Below are positions 60,877 through 64,000 of a stretch of 64,000 bases of DNA, one piece after another. The position numbers and the translations under genes are program-made. Under the pieces are notes generated by a model. The model saw only the letters and a program-made list of their open reading frames with translations, searched no databases and was not told the DNA's origin. The DNA comes from Pseudomonas viciae (GTDB lineage: Bacteria; Pseudomonadota; Gammaproteobacteria; Pseudomonadales; Pseudomonadaceae). Every line of letters begins with the position of its first letter. The first letter of the stretch is position 1. The DNA is taken from the NCBI RefSeq assembly GCF_004786035.1, contig NZ_CP035088.1, positions 2,454,001-2,518,000 of the forward strand. Reading direction: 5' to 3'.

Positions 60877-61668
60877 ATGAAAATACTGCTGATCTACGCC
60901 CATCCCGAACCTCGTTCGCTCAATGGCGCGCTCAAGGATTTTGCGATCACTCACCTGGAAACAGCGGGCCACGAGGTCGAAGTCTCAGATCTCTACGGCA
61001 TGCGGTGGAAAGCATCCCTCGATCCGGACGACGCCCCAGGTTATGACGCAGAAACGCCTTTCAACCCGGCGCTTGAATCCCAGCGTGTATTTGCCGTTGG
61101 TAGCCAACCGGCGGATATCCAGGCAGAGCAGGCCAAATTGCTCTGGGCCGATGCCGTCATCTTTCAATTTCCGCTGTGGTGGTTCTCGATGCCCGCGATT
61201 CTCAAGGGCTGGATCGAACGCGTCTACGCTTACGGGTTTGCCTACGGTGTCGGCGAACATAGCGAAAGCCACTGGGGCGATCGCTACGGCGAAGGCAGCA
61301 TGACAGGCAAGCGCGCCATGTTGGTGGTCACAATGGGCGGTTGGGAATCCCACTACAGCGGCCGAGGGGTGAATGGTGCGTTGAATGACCTGCTATTTCC
61401 TATCCAGCATGGGGTGCTTTTCTATCCTGGCTTCACGGTCATGCCGGCCTTTCCAATCTATAAGACCAGCAAGATGGACGCGGCCCGGTTCCAATCCATT
61501 TGCACGGCTTATGCCGCTCGCTTGAATACGCTCTTCAGTGATCAACCCTTGCCATTTCGTCGCCAGAATCACGGCGATTACGAAATCCCGGCGTTGACGC
61601 TCAAACCGCATCTTGCATCTGGTCGTTGCGATCTTGGTATCCATATCAGGGACGGTGAGAGCGTTTGA
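60877..61668 (+). CDS. NAD(P)H dehydrogenase (quinone), flavodoxin-like fold
   Basis: 263 residues, NQO1/MdaB-type flavoprotein. FMN/FAD-binding AHPEPRSLNGALKDFA, FQFPLWWFSMPAILKGWIERV (the PLWW motif) and VTMGG. Reduces quinones by two electrons, avoiding semiquinone radicals. LysR-linked as in linRB-like and MdaB pairs. Followed by an AraC pseudogene. Confidence 0.9.
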   Translation: MKILLIYAHPEPRSLNGALKDFAITHLETAGHEVEVSDLYGMRWKASLDPDDAPGYDAETPFNPALESQRVFAVGSQPADIQAEQAKLLWADAVIFQFPLWWFSMPAILKGWIERVYAYGFAYGVGEHSESHWGDRYGEGSMTGKRAMLVVTMGGWESHYSGRGVNGALNDLLFPIQHGVLFYPGFTVMPAFPIYKTSKMDAARFQSICTAYAARLNTLFSDQPLPFRRQNHGDYEIPALTLKPHLASGRCDLGIHIRDGESV

Positions 61669-61754
61669 GGTGAAACGTGCATTGGAGGCTTGAGCCCAAG
61701 GGCCTTGGTAGTCGGGTTGCGCGCTTCAGGATTGATCATTCTTGGAGGTCAGTA

Positions 61755-62236
61755 ATGACGGGCCCGGCGATGCTCAGGGCGAACCCTTCTCCGAAGACCC
61801 TGGCCCCCGTCTATGAGCGAGAGATTATCTTCCGCGTACTCCAAGGCCCCCATGGCTGGATGTTGCGAGACATCGCCGCGCCGGATACCGCGATGGCCCG
61901 AATCAACCTGGCAATCCAATGAATCCGCCGCGACTTCGCCGAGCCCGTTGGTGTTGAGTGATTGGTGCAACGCGCTTCAATGAGCGTCTCGGCATTCCAT
62001 AGTCACTTCAAAGCTGTCACCAACCTGAGCCCCTTGTGCAGTGCCAGAAGCGGGTTCGTCTGCTTCAGGCCAGCACCCTGATGGTGGCGAATGCCAAAAG
62101 CGTTATGGCGGCTGCCTTCGAAGTGGGCTACGAGAGCGCGGCGCAATTCAGCCGGGATTATGCGCGGGTGTTTGGACTTCCGCCTGGACAGGATGCCGGG
62201 AGGATGCTCGGCAATATGAAGGCGGTTAGAGGCTAG
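61755..62236 (+). pseudogene. AraC-family regulator with two stop codons and a frameshift
   Basis: The reading begins inside the effector domain (LAPVYEREIIFRVLQGPHG), meets TGA at 61920 and again after VGVE, each where a tryptophan codon TGG would fit, continues LVQRASMSVSAFHSHFKAVTNLSPL, then shifts frame and ends QKRVRLLQASTLMVANAKS and AAFEVGYESAAQFSRDYARV. The 5' half is absent. It is a paralogue of the intact AraC gene at 7966-8865 (YERELLYRLLQGPQG, VGYESASQFSREY). Confidence 0.88.
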
Positions 62237-62334
62237 TCGGTTGGCGGGTTGATGAGGGGATGGCGATTTTCTTGATCGGCGGCGTTCGGCCGATAGGATT
62301 AGACTACACCGCATTCCTGTCAGAGATTATTTTC

Positions 62335-62541
62335 ATGCTGATTGAGTGCCAAAGGTGCGGCCAAGGTTACGTTCGAGCAATGCGGGTCCGCTCTACACAA
62401 CTTTTGCTGTGGGTGTGCGAAGAATGTGAAGCAACGTGGGCCAGCCAGGCTGAGGTGAATGTCTGTAATTTTGAAGACTACGGAACATTAATGGCCGGTA
62501 TTGGGCGCAGAGGTTTATGGTCAGAATTGGAGCCACAGTGA
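62335..62541 (+). CDS. Small zinc-ribbon protein, 68 aa
   Basis: Two CxxC pairs (CQRCG near residues 5-9, CEEC near 29-32) form a probable zinc ribbon; the remainder is a short acidic tail (NFEDYGTLMAGIGRRGLWSELE). I start at the ATG at 62335, since the extension from 62260 has no zinc motif. Function unknown. A weak hairpin follows at 62582-62607. Confidence 0.6.
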   Translation: MLIECQRCGQGYVRAMRVRSTQLLLWVCEECEATWASQAEVNVCNFEDYGTLMAGIGRRGLWSELEPQ

Positions 62542-62581
62542 AAATTTCGTCATCGGAACGGAAAAGTGCGGAAAAGCGGAC

Positions 62582-62607
62582 GGATTTATTTGCTTGTAAA
62601 TAGATCC
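62582..62607 (+). terminator. Probable terminator after the zinc-ribbon gene
   Basis: GGATTTATTTGC pairs with GTAAATAGATCC (with G-U pairs) across a short loop; a T-rich stretch (CATTTTCT) follows 6 bases on. Confidence 0.45.
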
Positions 62608-62787
62608 GCCCTCATTTTCTAATGGTCCCCACGCAATATGAGTGCTTGGCAATTTTCGGTTTTCGCCAGAGCAGAAAGTTATGGGATAACGCAGGCTACA
62701 CGTTCAAGAAAGCCTAGGTCTTCATTTCCCGAAGTGGTTAGGTGGGGGATTTCTTGAAAGGCATAAACGATTGAGGCTTTGGATTTC

Positions 62788-63606
62788 ATGAATGATGAGT
62801 TGATGGTTTCAGCAGTTTGTTGGGAAATGGATGCAGCGGTGTCTGCCAGTTTCGCCCACGCTGTTAAGGTGACGGAAGAATTCCTGTTTTTTTGCCCTGA
62901 ATGCCTGGTTGACGTTGTTGCTTCAATATCTACAAAGAAAAACTTCTTTTTTCGGGCACCTAAACTACACAGGCTAGGCTGTAAAAATGAGAAGCGTCAA
63001 AGTGATTCTACCCTGCCTGCTCGTTATCCTGTAAATCGGACCTCTCCTGACCCGGAACCGATCATCCCCAGTCACTTGGGCGATTTACCTAAACGCCGTA
63101 AGAAAAAGAAACCGTCAATGCCCGAGCGCCAGACGTTGGCGAAAAGCATTCAGCCTGGCGCTGTCCTGCATCCAGGAACCCTACGGGAAGTTGTAGATGC
63201 ATGGTTCACGATGAATATCGATCATCGTAAGCATTGTCTCCTGACCGTGGGCAGTACTCAAATGACCTATTATGATGCTTTTGCTTTACTGAGTTCGGGT
63301 GGAGATATTTCGACGCTAGGATGTGCAGTAAATGTAGTCTTTGGTTCGGCCTCGGTGAATAAGTATGGCGATTCTTTCTACGTAACCACTCGGAGTAAGT
63401 TCAAATTCGGGGAGCAGATGCTACCAATCAAAGCGCGGGTTCGACCTAGTGATCCTGATTTCGATCTGCTCAAGGACGGCCGTAAGAGCGTCCAAATCTT
63501 CGCACACGGGTCTACTCCGATTCCTGATAGTCAAATCCGTTATTTTCACCCACCTGCAGCAACACGCTACACGGGTTTCGTTATCAAACCCGAGCAGTCA
63601 GGTTAA
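62788..63606 (+). CDS. Hypothetical protein with N-terminal Cys motif, 272 aa
   Basis: No family recognised. Residues about 35-70 contain FFCPECLVD and, 30 residues on, APKLHRLGCKNE, a Cys/His set (CxxC...H...C) that resembles the zinc motif at the start of CoiA-like and some nuclease-linked proteins. A basic linker (KRRKKKKPSMPERQ) separates this from a C-terminal domain (TLREVVDAWFTMNIDHRKHCLLTVGSTQMTYYDAF in outline, then VNVVFGSASVNKYGDSFYVTT) that looks like an OB-like or beta-barrel fold. Codon use is less GC-biased than in the neighbours, suggesting acquired DNA. GAGG lies 11 bases before the ATG. Confidence 0.6.
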   Translation: MNDELMVSAVCWEMDAAVSASFAHAVKVTEEFLFFCPECLVDVVASISTKKNFFFRAPKLHRLGCKNEKRQSDSTLPARYPVNRTSPDPEPIIPSHLGDLPKRRKKKKPSMPERQTLAKSIQPGAVLHPGTLREVVDAWFTMNIDHRKHCLLTVGSTQMTYYDAFALLSSGGDISTLGCAVNVVFGSASVNKYGDSFYVTTRSKFKFGEQMLPIKARVRPSDPDFDLLKDGRKSVQIFAHGSTPIPDSQIRYFHPPAATRYTGFVIKPEQSG

Positions 63607-64000
63607 GAAAAGGGTCATCCTTACTGCAAGGCCGTCGTCTGACGCTGACGGGGCTAGGGAACGAAAAAGGGGACGCCCATTAGCCGGTCTCAAGTCAAGG
63701 CTAAAAGCCAACTCGCCCTGCAGCTTTTAACTGTAGGGTTCCCCTTTATCTCAACCTGCCTGGTTGAACCTGTCGTCCCCGTTTCCTCATCAATGGCTAC
63801 GACCGAGTCGTGCCAGACACCCATTTGGATCAAGCGGTAGCGATACAGCACGCACCGCCCTGGCAGTGAACTGCCCCAGAGAAACGTTGGTGCCGCCAAT
63901 GTGTCCAAAACGTGTCGCAGAACTGTGGCTCGCGCGTGGCACGCACGTCCAGTCTCAACTGGCTCACTTGGCGGACGACCCGGTTACAACACACTCAGGC
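63607..64000. other. End of window, no gene recognised
   Basis: About 390 bases. A plus-strand frame from the ATG at 63897 (MCPKRVAELWLARGTHVQSQ) stays open to the window edge and could be the start of a gene, but its 34 codons give no family match. Nothing else is supportable. Confidence 0.3.

Noticed and set aside
63690..63908. 72-codon minus-strand frame near the window end
   Set aside because: No domain, no ribosome site, and the composition is unlike the genes around it.

Overview
The window looks like chromosomal DNA of a Pseudomonas, most likely the P. fluorescens group. The case rests on protein types (OprD-family porin, DUF2790 secreted protein, signal-less ChiC chitinase, DctA, short-type ArgC, many LysR regulators), GC-rich coding DNA and extragenic palindromes. 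No rRNA, tRNA or CRISPR array was recognised. The window is an accessory, catabolism-rich stretch in which small self-contained modules, each with its own regulator, follow one another, separated by repeats and decayed genes.

Layout. 1-2.7 kb: D-tartrate utilisation (tarD, partial dctA, divergent LysR). 2.8-7.8 kb: a MocABC-like trio (sugar/inositol-type binding protein, TIM-barrel isomerase, Gfo/Idh/MocA dehydrogenase) with a clear sigma-54 promoter, a nested palindromic activator site and a divergent sigma-54 activator. 7.8-14 kb: azoreductase remnant, AraC/SDR pair, membrane protein, alpha/beta hydrolase, LysR with an orphan type-2 argC. 13.9-21 kb: a 160-bp MITE-like element, a DUF2790 gene, a LysR-controlled aldehyde dehydrogenase/CMD/quinone reductase cluster, and an IS1182-type transposase inside a 2.1-kb region whose ends match the MITE. 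21-26 kb: NYN/OST-HTH protein, cytochrome c, DJ-1-like protein, ABC exporter, GNAT. 26-33.5 kb: nucleoside hydrolase-like gene, tripartite efflux operon (outer-membrane lipoprotein, HlyD, DUF2955), SUKH fragment, LysR/tautomerase. 33.6-36.6 kb: an unusual module of a 2OG-Fe(II) oxygenase fused to a seven-repeat WD40 propeller, a divergent TetR regulator with repeated operators, and an HD phosphohydrolase, followed by a transposase scrap. 36.6-41.3 kb: redox cluster (zinc-less ADH, SDR, Old Yellow Enzyme, TetR, PhyH dioxygenase). 41.6-54.4 kb: a long LysR-controlled operon for import (OprD porin, peptide-type ABC transporter) and breakdown (two hydrolases, class III aminotransferase, aldehyde dehydrogenase), logically suited to an omega-amino-acid amide. 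54.4-57.4 kb: small unknown genes among palindromes and a second MITE. 57.4-59.5 kb: AA10 lytic polysaccharide monooxygenase and ChiC chitinase, both without Sec signals. 59.5-64 kb: two pseudogenes related to intact genes at 8-10.8 kb, a LysR/quinone reductase pair and unknown zinc-binding proteins.

The strongest candidates for something new are the WD40-dioxygenase/TetR/HD module, the amide-catabolism operon, the 11-residue leader of the LPMO beside ChiC, and a transposon/MITE family that has landed three times exactly in the GGCC centre of an extragenic palindrome. All functional assignments are read from sequence alone; no database search was possible.
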